From Mycobacterium sp. 852002-10029_SCH5224772 (lineage in GTDB: Bacteria > Actinomycetota > Actinomycetes > Mycobacteriales > Mycobacteriaceae): DNA of 64,000 nt. This document shows positions 15,226 to 24,877 of the stretch, one piece after another. The notes below the pieces were generated by a model that saw nothing but the letters and a program-made list of their open reading frames with translations, did not search any database and had not been told where the DNA came from. The stretch spans positions 62,001 through 126,000 of the forward strand of contig NZ_LZHT01000009.1 in the NCBI RefSeq assembly GCF_001667315.1, read 5' to 3'. The stretch's first letter is position 1. Each line of letters starts with the position of its first letter. Position numbers and translations under genes: made by a program.

Positions 15226-17403
15226 CTAGTTGATCAGCGGGTCACGCGGCATGCCGAGGATCCGCTCGGCGATCTGATTGCGCGTCACCTCCGAGGTGCC
15301 ACCGGCGATCGCCATGCCGCGCGCCCCCATCATCAGCCGGCCCGCCAGGGCGCCGGGGCCGTCCAGCAGTGCGACCTCGGGGCCCAGCAGCGCCGTCATG
15401 ATCGCGCCGCCTTCCACCATGTGCTCGGCCAGCCTCAGCTTGGTGACGTTGCCCTCGGGGCCGGGGCCCGCTCCCTCGACGCTGCGCGCGGCGCGCCGCA
15501 GGTTCAGCAGGCGCAGTGCGGTCTCACCGGCGAGATAGGTCCCGACCCGAACGTGCCCGCCCGCCAATCGATCCGGTCGTTGCAGGGTCAGCTGCACCAG
15601 TTGCGCGGCCAGGCCTTCGTAGAACGACCCGCTGCCGCCGATGCTGACCCGCTCGTTGCCCAGCGTTGCGCGGGCGACCGTCCAGCCGGAGTTGGGCGTT
15701 CCGACGACGTCTTCGTCGGGCACGAACAGGTCGTTGAAGAAGACCTCGTTGAAGTCCGAACCGCCGGTGATCTGCCGCAGCGGCCGCACCTCGACCTCGG
15801 GCGCCTTCATGTCGACGATCACCGTGGTGATGCCGGCGTGCTTGGGGGCGTCGGGGTCGGTGCGCACGGTGGCCAGGCCACGCGCGCAGTAGTGTGCACC
15901 GCTGGTCCACACCTTCTGGCCGTTGATCTTCCAGCCACCGTCCACCCGGGTGGCACGCGTCTTGATGGACGCCGCGTCCGAGCCGGCGTCGGGCTCGGAG
16001 AACAGCTGGCACCAGATCTCGTCCTTACGCAGTGCCTTCTCGACGAATCGTTCGATCTGCCAAGGCGTTCCGTGCTGGATGAGGGTCAGGATGACCCAGC
16101 CGGTGATTCCGTAGTCGGGCCGCTTGATACCGGCGGCCCGGAACTCCTCCTCGATCACCAGCTGTTCGACGGCGTCGGCCGCACGCCCCCAGGGCTTGGG
16201 CCAGTGCGGCATCACGTAGCCGGTCTCGATCAGCTTGTCGCGCTGGGCGTCCTTGTCCAGGGCGGCGATCTCGGTGGCGTCGGCGCGGACGCTGGTGCGC
16301 AGTTCCTCGGCTTCGGGCGGCAGGTCGAGGCTGTTTTCGCGGACGGCGCCGGCGGCGGTGCGCTCGAAGACATCGGCGGCCGGCGCGTCACCGCCGAACA
16401 GCGCCGTCGTCACCACCGCACGGCGCAGGTGCAGATGCGCGTCGTGTTCCCAGGTGAAGCCGATGCCGCCGTGCACCTGAATGTTGAGTTCGGCGTTGCG
16501 GACGTAGGCCGGAAACGCCAGCGCCGCGGCCACCGCGGCGATCAGCCGGAATTGCGCCTCGTCCTTTGAGGTGTCCTCGCCGGCCGCGCGTGCGGCGTCC
16601 CAGACGGCGGCGATCCCGGACTCCGCGCCGACGAGCATGTTCGCGCAGTGATGCTTGACCGCTTGGAATGTGGCGATGGTGCGCCCGAATTGCTGACGCA
16701 CCTTGGCGTAGTCGACGGCCGCGTCGACGCAGTCCGACGCACCGCCCACCGCCTCGGCGGCCAGCAAGGTGCGGGCCCGGGCGAGTGCCGATTGCCGCGC
16801 CCCCGGCAAGACGTCGTCGTCGGACACCGACACGTTCTGCAGCCGAACACGTCCGGATCGCCGTGTCGGGTCGAAGTTTTCCGGCACCTCGACCGAGACG
16901 CCCTCGCGGTCGCGCTCGAGCACCAGCACGTCGTCGCCCGCGGCGATCAGCAGCAGCTCGGCAAGCCCGGCACCCAACACGATTCCGGCCTCGCCGTCGG
17001 CGACACCGTTGTCGATCCGCACCTGGCTGTCCAGGCCGATGCCCGCGGTGACGGTTCCGTCGACCAGCCCGGGTAGCAGCCGCGACTTCTGTTCGGCCGC
17101 ACCGTCTTTGGCGATCACCGCGGAAGCGATCACGGTCGGCACGAACGGTCCCGGCGCCACTGCGCGACCGAGTTCTTCGATCACCACCACGAGTTCGGGC
17201 AGCCCGAAGCCCGAGCCGCCGTACTCTTCGTCGACGTGCAGGCCGAGCCAGCCCAACTCGACCATGTTCTGCCAGAATCCGGGCCGGGGCTCGTCGGTGG
17301 CATCGAGCAGCGATCGCGCCGCCCAGCGCGCCTTCTGCGCGGTCAAGAACCCGCGAGCCACCTCGGCGAGTTCACGATGGTCGTCGGTTATTGCGATACC
17401 CAT
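15226..17403 (-). CDS. fadE22: acyl-CoA dehydrogenase FadE22, double-module
   Basis: 725 residues holding two acyl-CoA dehydrogenase folds in tandem. The N-terminal half (1-350) is less complete. The C-terminal half has the FAD/substrate motifs CQLFSEPDAGSDAAS, KINGQKVWTSGAHY and the terminal AGGTSEVTRNQIAERILGMP. It introduces the alpha-beta double bond in acyl-CoA during beta-oxidation; chain preference is unknown. Length and layout match M. tuberculosis FadE22 (Rv3061c). It runs away from the SDR at 17538, separated by a terminator hairpin, and converges on the OB-fold gene 17 bp away. Confidence 0.92.
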   Translation of the reverse strand: MGIAITDDHRELAEVARGFLTAQKARWAARSLLDATDEPRPGFWQNMVELGWLGLHVDEEYGGSGFGLPELVVVIEELGRAVAPGPFVPTVIASAVIAKDGAAEQKSRLLPGLVDGTVTAGIGLDSQVRIDNGVADGEAGIVLGAGLAELLLIAAGDDVLVLERDREGVSVEVPENFDPTRRSGRVRLQNVSVSDDDVLPGARQSALARARTLLAAEAVGGASDCVDAAVDYAKVRQQFGRTIATFQAVKHHCANMLVGAESGIAAVWDAARAAGEDTSKDEAQFRLIAAVAAALAFPAYVRNAELNIQVHGGIGFTWEHDAHLHLRRAVVTTALFGGDAPAADVFERTAAGAVRENSLDLPPEAEELRTSVRADATEIAALDKDAQRDKLIETGYVMPHWPKPWGRAADAVEQLVIEEEFRAAGIKRPDYGITGWVILTLIQHGTPWQIERFVEKALRKDEIWCQLFSEPDAGSDAASIKTRATRVDGGWKINGQKVWTSGAHYCARGLATVRTDPDAPKHAGITTVIVDMKAPEVEVRPLRQITGGSDFNEVFFNDLFVPDEDVVGTPNSGWTVARATLGNERVSIGGSGSFYEGLAAQLVQLTLQRPDRLAGGHVRVGTYLAGETALRLLNLRRAARSVEGAGPGPEGNVTKLRLAEHMVEGGAIMTALLGPEVALLDGPGALAGRLMMGARGMAIAGGTSEVTRNQIAERILGMPRDPLIN

Positions 17404-17462
17404 GAGGGCCCTCCTCGCGCCGCATGCCAGCCAGGTGTGATCGCCCCAGAAGCTGGGTGCCT

Positions 17463-17487
17463 GCCCCGCTTCGAGGGGAAGCGGGGC
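17463..17487 (-). terminator. terminator hairpin between SDR and fadE22
   Basis: GCCCCGCTTC and GAAGCGGGGC, 10 bp perfect, 5-nt loop. About 50 bp past the SDR stop on the minus strand and upstream of fadE22. Confidence 0.7.
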
Positions 17488-17537
17488 GGCTGCCTAAAGA
17501 GTGTACTTAATGCGGGGAGGGCGCTGGCGGGGGGCGT

Positions 17538-18305
17538 CTACTTGGGCGCGAACCGCTGCCCGGCGTCCAGTCGCAGGCATTGGCCGTTGAGCATCGGGTT
17601 GTCCACGATGGCGGCGACCAGCTTGGCGTACTCCTCGGGGCGGCCCAGCCGCTTCGGGAAGGCCGCGTCCTTGGTCAGCGCCGCTGCGAATTCGTCGGGG
17701 ATGCCCTGGGTCAGACCCGTCGCGAAGAGGCTGGGCGCGATCCCCAGCACCCTGATACCCACCGAGCCCAGGTCGCGGGCCATGGTCAGGCACATGCCGG
17801 CGATCCCCGCCTTGGCGGCGGTGTAGGCGACCTGCCCGATTTGGCCCTCGAAGGCCGCGATCGACGCGGTGTTGATGATGACGCCGCGCTCCCCGGTGTC
17901 GGGGTCTTCGGGCTCGTTCTTCGCCATGTGCGCGGCGGCCAGCCGGCTGATGTTGAAGGTGGCGATCAGGTTGAGGTCGATCACGGACTGGAAGGATTCG
18001 AGGTCGTGCGGCCCGGACTTGGTCAGCGTCCGCTTGGCGATACCGCCACCGGCGGTGGTGATCACGACATGCAGCCCGCCGAGTTTGTCGACCGCGGCCT
18101 GCAGGGTCTCCTCGGTACCGGTGAAGTCGGTGACGTCGACGGGGTAGAAGGTCCCGCCGATGCCCTCGGCAACCGTCTTACCGTCGGAGCCTTCGCGGTC
18201 GAGCACCGCGACATCCGCGCCGCGTTCGTGCAGCAGCTCGGCGCTGGCACGACCCATTCCCGACGCGCCGCCGATAACGACGACCTTCTTGCCGTTGATC
18301 TCCAT
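17538..18305 (-). CDS. SDR, 3-hydroxyacyl-CoA dehydrogenase type 2-like
   Basis: 255 residues, a classical SDR similar to HSD17B10-type 3-hydroxyacyl-CoA dehydrogenases. Motifs are VIGGASGMGRASAELL, VLDREG (NAD preference), TTAGGGIAKR, NTASIAAFEGQIGQVAYTAAKAG with Ser, Tyr and Lys, and a C-terminal NGQCLRLDAGQRF. It likely oxidises 3-hydroxyacyl-CoA with NAD, which fits beside fadE22. A perfect palindrome lies 42 bp upstream of the ATG; ribosome site AATGGGAGG. Confidence 0.88.
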   Translation of the reverse strand: MEINGKKVVVIGGASGMGRASAELLHERGADVAVLDREGSDGKTVAEGIGGTFYPVDVTDFTGTEETLQAAVDKLGGLHVVITTAGGGIAKRTLTKSGPHDLESFQSVIDLNLIATFNISRLAAAHMAKNEPEDPDTGERGVIINTASIAAFEGQIGQVAYTAAKAGIAGMCLTMARDLGSVGIRVLGIAPSLFATGLTQGIPDEFAAALTKDAAFPKRLGRPEEYAKLVAAIVDNPMLNGQCLRLDAGQRFAPK

Positions 18306-18346
18306 CCGGACCTCCCATTTGTAGCTTGTCAGAATCCATGCAATCT

Positions 18347-18356
18347 GTAACGTTAC
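18347..18356. promoter_or_regulatory. palindromic operator candidate upstream of the SDR
   Basis: GTAACGTTAC is a perfect 10-bp palindrome, 42 bp upstream of the SDR start and 62 bp upstream of ligB. TetR/FadR-class regulators use sites of this kind; the binder is unknown. Confidence 0.4.
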
Positions 18357-18417
18357 GTAGGCACGCTAGCGTGTCGGCTCCGGACGCCTGTCACCGAGCC
18401 ATGCCAAGCTGGCAACC

Positions 18418-19959
18418 GTGCTCCTCCTCGACGTGGCAACGGCGTCAGCCGACGTCGGAAGCACGTCCTCGCGGCTGCGGAAAGTCGCCCACATCGCCGA
18501 CCTGCTGGCGCGGGCCGCACCCGATGCCGCCCTGGTCACGATCATCGTGTCCTGGCTTTCCGGCGAGCTGCGGCAACGTCAAATCGGTGTCGGGTGGGCG
18601 GCGTTGCGCTCCCGCCCGCCGCCGGCCTCGGACGCCACGCTGACCGTCGCCGGCGTCGACGCCACCTTCTCCGAGATCCGCGCCGTGTCCGGCAAAGGCG
18701 CTCAGGCTCGCCGCGCCGCGCTGCTGGCCACGTTGTTCGCCGCCGCCACCGAAACCGAGCAGACCTTTCTGCTGCGGTTGCTCGGCGGCGAACTGCGCCA
18801 GGGCGCGCTGGCCGGGATCATGTCCGACGCCGTGGCCAAGGCCGCCGGGATCCCCGCCGCCGCGGTGCAGCGCGCCGCGATGCTGGGCGGGGACCTGCCC
18901 GCGGTGGCGGCGGCCGCCTTGTCCGGCCCCTTGTCGGGTTCCGTGGCCGCTCTGGACGCCTTCACCCTGCGGGTCGGCCGGCCGGTCGGCCCGATGCTGG
19001 CGCAGAGCGCGACGAGTGTGGCCGACGCGATCGAACGCCACGGCGGCCCAACACTTTTCGAAGCCAAGCTGGACGGGGCGCGCGTGCAGATTCACCGCGC
19101 CGGCGACGAGGTCACCGTCTACACCCGAAGCCTCGACGATGTCACCGCCCGGCTGCCCGAAGTCGTGGAGGCGACGCTGGCACTGCCCGTGGACGGCCTC
19201 ATCGCCGACGGCGAGGCGATCGCGCTGCGGCCGGATCACCGGCCCCACCGCTTCCAGGTCACCGCCTCCCGGTTCGGCCGCTCGGTTGACGTCGCCGCAG
19301 CCGTTGCCGCGCAGCGGCTTTCGGTGTTCTTCTTCGACATCCTGCACCGCGACGGCGTCGACCTGCTGGACGCGCCGACCACCGACCGGCTGGCCGCCCT
19401 GGACGCGCTGGTGCCGCCCGCGCAGCGGGTCGACCGGCTGCTCACCGCCGACCCCGGACAAGCGGGCGCCTTCCTGGACGCGACGCTGGCCGCCGGCCAC
19501 GAGGGCGTGATGGCGAAGGCGCCGGACGCGCCGTATCAGGCGGGTCGCCGCGGGGCGGGCTGGCTGAAGGTCAAGCCCGTGCACACGCTGGACCTGGTGG
19601 TGCTCGCCGTGGAGTGGGGATCGGGACGGCGCCGCGGCAAACTCTCCAATATCCATCTGGGCGCGCGCGAGGAGGCCTCCGGCGAATTCATCATGGTGGG
19701 AAAGACTTTCAAGGGCATGACCGACGCCATGCTGGACTGGCAGACTGCCCGGTTCAGCGAACTGGCGATAGGCGGGACGGACGGTCACGTCGTGCGCGTG
19801 CGCCCCGAACAGGTGGTCGAGGTGGCCCTGGACGGCGTGCAGAGGTCATCGCGCTACCCCGGCGGCGTCGCGCTGCGGTTCGCCCGCGTCGTGCGGTACC
19901 GCGACGACAAGAGGCCCGCCGAGGCCGACACGATCGAGGCCGTGCGCGCGCTGTACTGA
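18418..19959 (+). CDS. ligB: ATP-dependent DNA ligase LigB
   Basis: 513 residues from GTG 18418, aligned end to end with recalled M. tuberculosis LigB (Rv3062). The nucleotidyl-transferase motif I is [14 protein letters not shown] with the adenylated Lys near residue 219; motif [11 protein letters not shown], motif [11 protein letters not shown], motif [17 protein letters not shown]; the OB fold follows to [13 protein letters not shown]. It seals nicks with ATP and is not the essential NAD ligase. No ribosome site is visible before the GTG. Confidence 0.95.
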   Translation: MLLLDVATASADVGSTSSRLRKVAHIADLLARAAPDAALVTIIVSWLSGELRQRQIGVGWAALRSRPPPASDATLTVAGVDATFSEIRAVSGKGAQARRAALLATLFAAATETEQTFLLRLLGGELRQGALAGIMSDAVAKAAGIPAAAVQRAAMLGGDLPAVAAAALSGPLSGSVAALDAFTLRVGRPVGPMLAQSATSVADAIERHGGPTLFEAKLDGARVQIHRAGDEVTVYTRSLDDVTARLPEVVEATLALPVDGLIADGEAIALRPDHRPHRFQVTASRFGRSVDVAAAVAAQRLSVFFFDILHRDGVDLLDAPTTDRLAALDALVPPAQRVDRLLTADPGQAGAFLDATLAAGHEGVMAKAPDAPYQAGRRGAGWLKVKPVHTLDLVVLAVEWGSGRRRGKLSNIHLGAREEASGEFIMVGKTFKGMTDAMLDWQTARFSELAIGGTDGHVVRVRPEQVVEVALDGVQRSSRYPGGVALRFARVVRYRDDKRPAEADTIEAVRALY

Positions 19960-20040
19960 ACGAAGCTTTCCGAACAGGCGCTGGACGCGCCGGGCGAAAA
20001 GGTCGTGCCCAAGCCCGCGACGCGGCCCTAAGCTTGCGCG

Positions 20041-21567
20041 ATGAGAGTCGGCATCGACTTTGGCACCACCCACACCGTCGTTGCGGCCGTCGACCGGGGC
20101 AACTATCCCGTCGTCTCCTTCGACGGCGTGGACGCGTGGCCGTCGATCATCGCGGCCAATGCCGCCGGGGAGTTGCGCTTCGGCGCCGACGCCGCCGCCG
20201 TCCGGCACGACTCCGGGTGGTCGGTGCTGCGCTCGTTCAAACGTCTGCTCAACGACGCCGGGCCGCAGACCCAGGTCAACCTGGCCGGCCGTGACTACCG
20301 CCTCGCCGATCTCCTCACCGGCTTCTTGGCCCAGCTGAGAACCGACCTGCAGCGCCACTCCAACGCCACCCTGGCCTCCGGCGAACCGATCGAGGCCGCG
20401 ATCAGCGTGCCGGCCAACGCCTCGAGCGCCCAGCGCCTGCTCACCCTGGACGCCTACGTGGCCGCGGGCTTCCGCGTCGTCGCCCTGCTCAACGAGCCGT
20501 CCGCGGCCAGCCTGGAATACGCCCACCGGTACCGCTCCACCATCACCGCCAAACGCGAGCACGTCCTCATCTACGACCTGGGCGGGGGCACCTTCGACGC
20601 CTCGCTGCTGAAGATGACCGGGCACGCCAACGAGGTCGTCGTCAGTGAGGGCATCCAGCGCCTCGGTGGCGACGACTTCGACGAGGCGATCGTCGACCTC
20701 GTGCTGGCCGGCGTGGGCGTGCCCGACATCGATTCCGCCACACGCGATTTGCTGGCCGAGGAATGCGCCGCCCGCAAGGAGGCCGTCGGGCCCCAGACGC
20801 GCCGCTTCCTGGTGGACCTCTCCCCCGTCGACCGGCCCCCGTACTCCTGCCCCATCGACGACGTCTACGCGGCGTGTGCGCCGCTGGTCGATCAGACGAT
20901 GGAGTTGCTCGACCGGGTCCTGCGCGACCCGGCGCGCGGCCGCGAGGAGGTGGACCTCTCGGAGGTCGCGGGCATCTACGTCGTCGGCGGCGCCGGCGGT
21001 TTCCCACTGGTGACGCGGATGCTGCGCGGCGCCTTCGGCGACAAGCGCGTCAAACGCTCACCGCACCCGTTCGCCGCCACGGCCATCGGTCTCGCCGTCT
21101 TCCTGGACAAGGAATCGGGTTTCGCGCTGTCCGAACGCTTTTCGAGAAATTTCGGTGTCTTCCGGGAGGCCGAAGCGGGCGCCGGCGTCGTCTTCGACCC
21201 GATCGTGTGCAAGGACGTCTCCCTCCCGGACGACGGGCGATCCCCGCTGGTGGTGAAGCGGAGATATCGCGCCGCGCACAACATCGGGCACTTCCGGTTC
21301 GTGGAATGCAGCCGCCTGGTCGACGGGCACCCCGACGGCGACGTCACGCCGTATGACCCGGTGCTGTTTCCGTTCGACCCGGCCCTGTACGACCGGGAGG
21401 ACCTCGGGCGTCAGCCCGTCGGCCGCTGGGAGGAGGGGCACGACGGACCCGATGTCGAGGAGCGCTATGTCATCGCCCCCGGCGGGGCGGTGGAAGTGAC
21501 CCTGACGACGCAGCCGGCCGGGTTCGAACGCACCTTCCGCCTTCAGCGGTGCGCGTCGGCGAGTTGA
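20041..21567 (+). CDS. Hsp70/DnaK-like ATPase lacking the lid
   Basis: 508 residues. The actin-like ATPase half has VGIDFGTTHTVVAAVDRGN, the connect motif ALLNEPSAASLEY, YDLGGGTFDASLL near residue 180 and VVGGAGGFPLV near residue 316. The C-terminal 130 residues do not follow DnaK; they are a beta-rich stretch ending at the stop without an obvious helical lid or EEVD-like tail. It may be a client-specific or signalling Hsp70; no DnaJ or GrpE is nearby. The stop TGATG overlaps the ATG of the nitroreductase, so they form one operon. Confidence 0.85.
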   Translation: MRVGIDFGTTHTVVAAVDRGNYPVVSFDGVDAWPSIIAANAAGELRFGADAAAVRHDSGWSVLRSFKRLLNDAGPQTQVNLAGRDYRLADLLTGFLAQLRTDLQRHSNATLASGEPIEAAISVPANASSAQRLLTLDAYVAAGFRVVALLNEPSAASLEYAHRYRSTITAKREHVLIYDLGGGTFDASLLKMTGHANEVVVSEGIQRLGGDDFDEAIVDLVLAGVGVPDIDSATRDLLAEECAARKEAVGPQTRRFLVDLSPVDRPPYSCPIDDVYAACAPLVDQTMELLDRVLRDPARGREEVDLSEVAGIYVVGGAGGFPLVTRMLRGAFGDKRVKRSPHPFAATAIGLAVFLDKESGFALSERFSRNFGVFREAEAGAGVVFDPIVCKDVSLPDDGRSPLVVKRRYRAAHNIGHFRFVECSRLVDGHPDGDVTPYDPVLFPFDPALYDREDLGRQPVGRWEEGHDGPDVEERYVIAPGGAVEVTLTTQPAGFERTFRLQRCASAS

Positions 21568-22247
21568 TGGGCCAGCCCGACATGCAACTCTACGACGTGA
21601 TGCGAACGACTTTCGCCGCACGGGAATTCACCGACGACCCGCTGCCCGACGAGGTGCTCGGGCGCATCTTCGACAACGCCCGGTTCGCGCCCAGCGGAGG
21701 CAACAGGCAGGGTGCCCACGTCACCGTGGTGCGCGACGAGGCGGTCCGGCGCAGGCTGGCCGAACTCGGCGTGCCCGCGGCCCGTCGCTACTTCGCCCAG
21801 CTGCAGGCAGGTGAAAACCCCTGGAACTCAATCCATCCCAGTGAGGTGCCGCAAAAGGACATCGACGCGACGGAGATCCCCGAGACGTTCGTCGCACCGA
21901 TCACGAAAGCGCCTGTGGTCCTCGTCGTGTCGGTCGATCTGACCGTCGTCGCCGCCATCGATCAGGATCTGGACCGTGTCGGAATCGCCGGCGGGGCTTC
22001 GGTATATCCCCTGATTTGGAACGTCTTGCTCGCCGCGCGGCGCGAGGGCTACGGCGGCACCATCACGACGATGGCCATCGCGGCCGAAGATCAGGTCCGC
22101 CGCCTGCTGGGAATCCCCGAGTCGCACGCGGTCGCTGCCGTCGTTCCCCTCGGTAAACCGGTGCGGCAGCTGACGAAACTGCGCCGCCGGCCGGTCGCGG
22201 AGTTCATCACCCGTGACCGATTCGACGGCCCGGGTTTCGGGGAGTGA
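21567..22247 (+). CDS. nitroreductase family FMN protein
   Basis: 226 residues. MRTTFAAREFTDDPLPDEVL and ARFAPSGGNRQGAHVTVV form the FMN-binding N-terminus; VGIAGGASVYPLIWNVLLAARREGYGG is the dimer and flavin segment, and LGIPESHAVAAVVPLGKP the C-terminal loop, in pieces. Reduces nitro compounds or quinones with NAD(P)H; the natural substrate is unknown. ATG 21567 is selected because it overlaps the Hsp70 stop and gives the normal length. Confidence 0.87.
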   Translation: MGQPDMQLYDVMRTTFAAREFTDDPLPDEVLGRIFDNARFAPSGGNRQGAHVTVVRDEAVRRRLAELGVPAARRYFAQLQAGENPWNSIHPSEVPQKDIDATEIPETFVAPITKAPVVLVVSVDLTVVAAIDQDLDRVGIAGGASVYPLIWNVLLAARREGYGGTITTMAIAAEDQVRRLLGIPESHAVAAVVPLGKPVRQLTKLRRRPVAEFITRDRFDGPGFGE

Positions 22248-22259
22248 GGCGGAATTCTC

Positions 22260-23087
22260 ATGTCCACATGGCTCATCACGGGATGCTCGACCGGACTCGG
22301 TCGCTCGCTCGCCGAGGCCGTCATCGGGGCCGGCCACAACGCCGTCGTCACCGCGCGTGATGCCGCCACGGTCGCCGACCTGGCGGAGTCGGCGCCCGAG
22401 CGGGTGCTCGCCGCCACCCTCGATGTCACCGAGCCCCCGCAGGTCGCGGCGGCCGTGCAACAGGCTCGGGAACGGTTCAGCCACATCGACGTGCTGGTCA
22501 ACAACGCCGGCTACGGTTATCGCGCCGCGGTCGAGGAAGGCGACGACGCCGACGTGCGCGCCTTGTTCGAGACGCACTTTTTCGGCACCGTCGCCATGAT
22601 CAAGGCCGTGCTGCCCGACATGCGGGCCCGCCGCCGCGGTGCGATCGTGAACATCTCCTCGATCGGCGCCCAGCTGACCCCGGTGGGATCGGGCTACTAC
22701 TCGGCGGCCAAGGCCGCGATCGAAGGCATGAGCGGATCCCTTCGGGGGGAGCTTGCGCCGCTGGGTATTTCGGTGACCGTCGTCGAGCCCGGCGCCTTCC
22801 GCACCGACTTCGCCGGGCGGTCGCTGGTCCAGTCGGCCACCGTCATCGACGACTACGCGGCGACCGCCGGGCAGCGTCGCAAGGAGAACGACACCATGGA
22901 CGGCACCCAGCCCGGAGACCCCGCGAAGGCCGGCGACGCGATCATCGCGGCCGTCGAATCGCCTGAGCCGCCAGGGTTTCTGCTGCTCGGTCCCGACGCG
23001 CTGGCTCTCTATCGCTACGCCGCGGACGCGCGCGCCGGCGAGATCGGGAAATGGGAAGAGCTCACCAGCAGCACCGACTTCGACTGA
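22260..23087 (+). CDS. SDR family oxidoreductase
   Basis: 275 residues. LITGCSTGLGRSLAEAV (cofactor loop), TARD after beta-2 pointing to NADP, NNAGYGYRAAVEE, VNISSIGAQLTPVGSGYYSAAKAA with catalytic Ser, Tyr and Lys, and PGAFRTDF. The closest general type is the DltE/retinol-dehydrogenase-like extended-tail SDR. Start ATG 22260, twelve bases after the nitroreductase stop, so probably a three-gene operon with Hsp70 and nitroreductase. Confidence 0.88.
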   Translation: MSTWLITGCSTGLGRSLAEAVIGAGHNAVVTARDAATVADLAESAPERVLAATLDVTEPPQVAAAVQQARERFSHIDVLVNNAGYGYRAAVEEGDDADVRALFETHFFGTVAMIKAVLPDMRARRRGAIVNISSIGAQLTPVGSGYYSAAKAAIEGMSGSLRGELAPLGISVTVVEPGAFRTDFAGRSLVQSATVIDDYAATAGQRRKENDTMDGTQPGDPAKAGDAIIAAVESPEPPGFLLLGPDALALYRYAADARAGEIGKWEELTSSTDFD

Positions 23088-23089
23088 GC

Positions 23090-23322
23090 CTAGCCGCGCA
23101 GCTCGGGCAGCACGCCCTGCTCCCAGGTTGCGAAAAACCCGTCCATGTCGGGGCCGATCACTCCCACACGAACGGGCTCTGGCCCTGCTCGTCGTTCCAG
23201 GGGCGGAAGTGGTCGGAGATCCACAACGCATCGAAACCGGCGTTCTCGGCGCGCTTGGCCTGGTCGATCAGTCCCTTCGGGCCGAATTGCTCGCAGGACA
23301 GGAAATATCCGATCTTGGTCAT
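23090..23322 (-). pseudogene. remnant of an F420-dependent luciferase-like oxidoreductase with internal deletion
   Basis: From ATG 23322 the first 54 codons read MTKIGYFLSCEQFGPKGLID, then QAKRAENAGFDALWISDHFR and PWNDEQGQSPFVW, the N-terminus of the LLM family (TIGR03557 type). A TGA at 23158 ends it. In another frame the next bases give IGPDMDGFFATWEQGVLPEL and the stop at 23090, the family C-terminus. About 250 central codons are therefore missing, with a frame change at the joint. Intact relatives are about 320 residues. Loss may have occurred between short GTGATCGGC-like repeats, an inference. Confidence 0.8.
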
Positions 23323-23618
23323 TGCGCCCGGCTACCCGCTGACCGCCCGGTTATGCACGCCGACGTGGGGTGGCGCGAATGAGCCTGCGGGTAGCGGCTT
23401 TTCCGCTCCCGGCAGCACGAGGCGCAACACCGGCCCCAGCGATCGCGTCCCGGAGGGACCGTGGCGAATGCCCGCAAACATCAGGCGCCGCCGGCGCTGG
23501 GGCTGGCGTGGCGCATGTGGCCAGCCGGACGGCCGTGCACACCGACACCTCGCGAGAACAGATTCGCCAATTTGGAGAAGGTGGTTCTCCACACCCGAGA
23601 GACGATTTACGATCGCTG

Positions 23619-24875
23619 GTGACCTGGAACCGCCCACGACGATCGGAGTCCGCCATCGACGCCTGGATTCTCGACGCGGTACGCACGCCCCGTGGGCGAG
23701 GCCGCCCCGACGGCGGACTGCACGCCGTTCACCCACAGGCCCTGCTCGCCCGCTGTCTCACCGCGCTGGCCGAGCGGACCGGCTTCGATCCGGTCGACGT
23801 TGACGACGTGATCGCCGGCAACGGCATCCTCAGCGGGGACCACGGCGACGACATCGCCCGCCTGTCGGTTCTGCTGGCCGGCTGGCCCGAGACCGTTCCC
23901 GGGATGACGTTGAGCCGGTTCTGCGGCTCGGGCCAGCAGGCCGTCACCGTTGCGGCGTCGGGGATCGCCGCCGGCAGTGAGGACCTGGTGATCGCCGGCG
24001 GCGTCGAATCGATGTCGCGGTGGGGGGTGACGGCCGGAGTGCCGACGATCGACGGCAACAACCCCGATCTGCGCGCGGCGTACCCTACCGTCCCACAAGG
24101 CATTTCGGCCGATCTGATCGCCACCCGGGAGGGGTTCACCCGCGAGGTGGTCGACGCCTACGCCGCCCAGAGTCAGAGCCGCGCCGCGGCGGCCCTCGAG
24201 GAGCGGCGCTTCGATCGTTCCGTGGTCGACGTGGCGACGCCGGAGGGCAAGATCGACCGCGACGAGCACCCCCGCCCGGGCACCACCGCCGAGACGCTAT
24301 CGCGGCTCAAGCCGGCCTTCGAGGCGATGGGAGCCGCGCGCGCCGACGGCGAGCAGCGCACGTTCGACGAGATATGCCTGGCGCGCTATCCCGGCATCGA
24401 CCGCGTCGATCACGTACACCACGCGGGCAATTCGTCCGGCGTGGTCGACGGCGCCGCCGCCGTGCTGCTCGCCTCCTCCAACTGGATGCACACCCATCAG
24501 GTGACCCCGCGGGCGCAGATCCGGGCCACCGCGGCCATCGGCAGCGAACCGATCATCATGCTCACCGCACCCGGCCCCGCCGCTCAGCGATGCCTGCAAC
24601 GCGCGGGCATGACGGTCGCCGACATCGACCTCTGGGAGATCAACGAGGCTTTCGCCGCAGTCCCGCTCAAGACGATGCGCGACCTCGACATCGATCCCGA
24701 AGTGGTCAATGTCAACGGCGGCGCGATCGCCCTCGGGCACCCCATCGGCGCCACCGGCGCCATGCTGATCGGCACCGTTCTCGACGAGCTCGAACGTCGC
24801 GATCTGACAACGGGACTGGTGACCATGTGCACGGGCGGCGGGATGGGCACGGCAACGATCATCGAGCGGGTGTGA
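23619..24875 (+). CDS. acetyl-CoA acetyltransferase (thiolase)
   Basis: 418 residues. [19 protein letters not shown] at the start, active-site Cys in [25 protein letters not shown], the His in [13 protein letters not shown] and the second Cys in [12 protein letters not shown], as in degradative thiolases. It splits 3-ketoacyl-CoA and is the first gene of a beta-oxidation operon. GTG 23619 is the only sensible start near the conserved region; TACGAT at 23608-23613 sits five bases before it, so the message may be leaderless. The 296 bp between the pseudogene and this start carry no other supported gene. Confidence 0.88.
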   Translation: MTWNRPRRSESAIDAWILDAVRTPRGRGRPDGGLHAVHPQALLARCLTALAERTGFDPVDVDDVIAGNGILSGDHGDDIARLSVLLAGWPETVPGMTLSRFCGSGQQAVTVAASGIAAGSEDLVIAGGVESMSRWGVTAGVPTIDGNNPDLRAAYPTVPQGISADLIATREGFTREVVDAYAAQSQSRAAAALEERRFDRSVVDVATPEGKIDRDEHPRPGTTAETLSRLKPAFEAMGAARADGEQRTFDEICLARYPGIDRVDHVHHAGNSSGVVDGAAAVLLASSNWMHTHQVTPRAQIRATAAIGSEPIIMLTAPGPAAQRCLQRAGMTVADIDLWEINEAFAAVPLKTMRDLDIDPEVVNVNGGAIALGHPIGATGAMLIGTVLDELERRDLTTGLVTMCTGGGMGTATIIERV

Positions 24876-24877
24876 CC

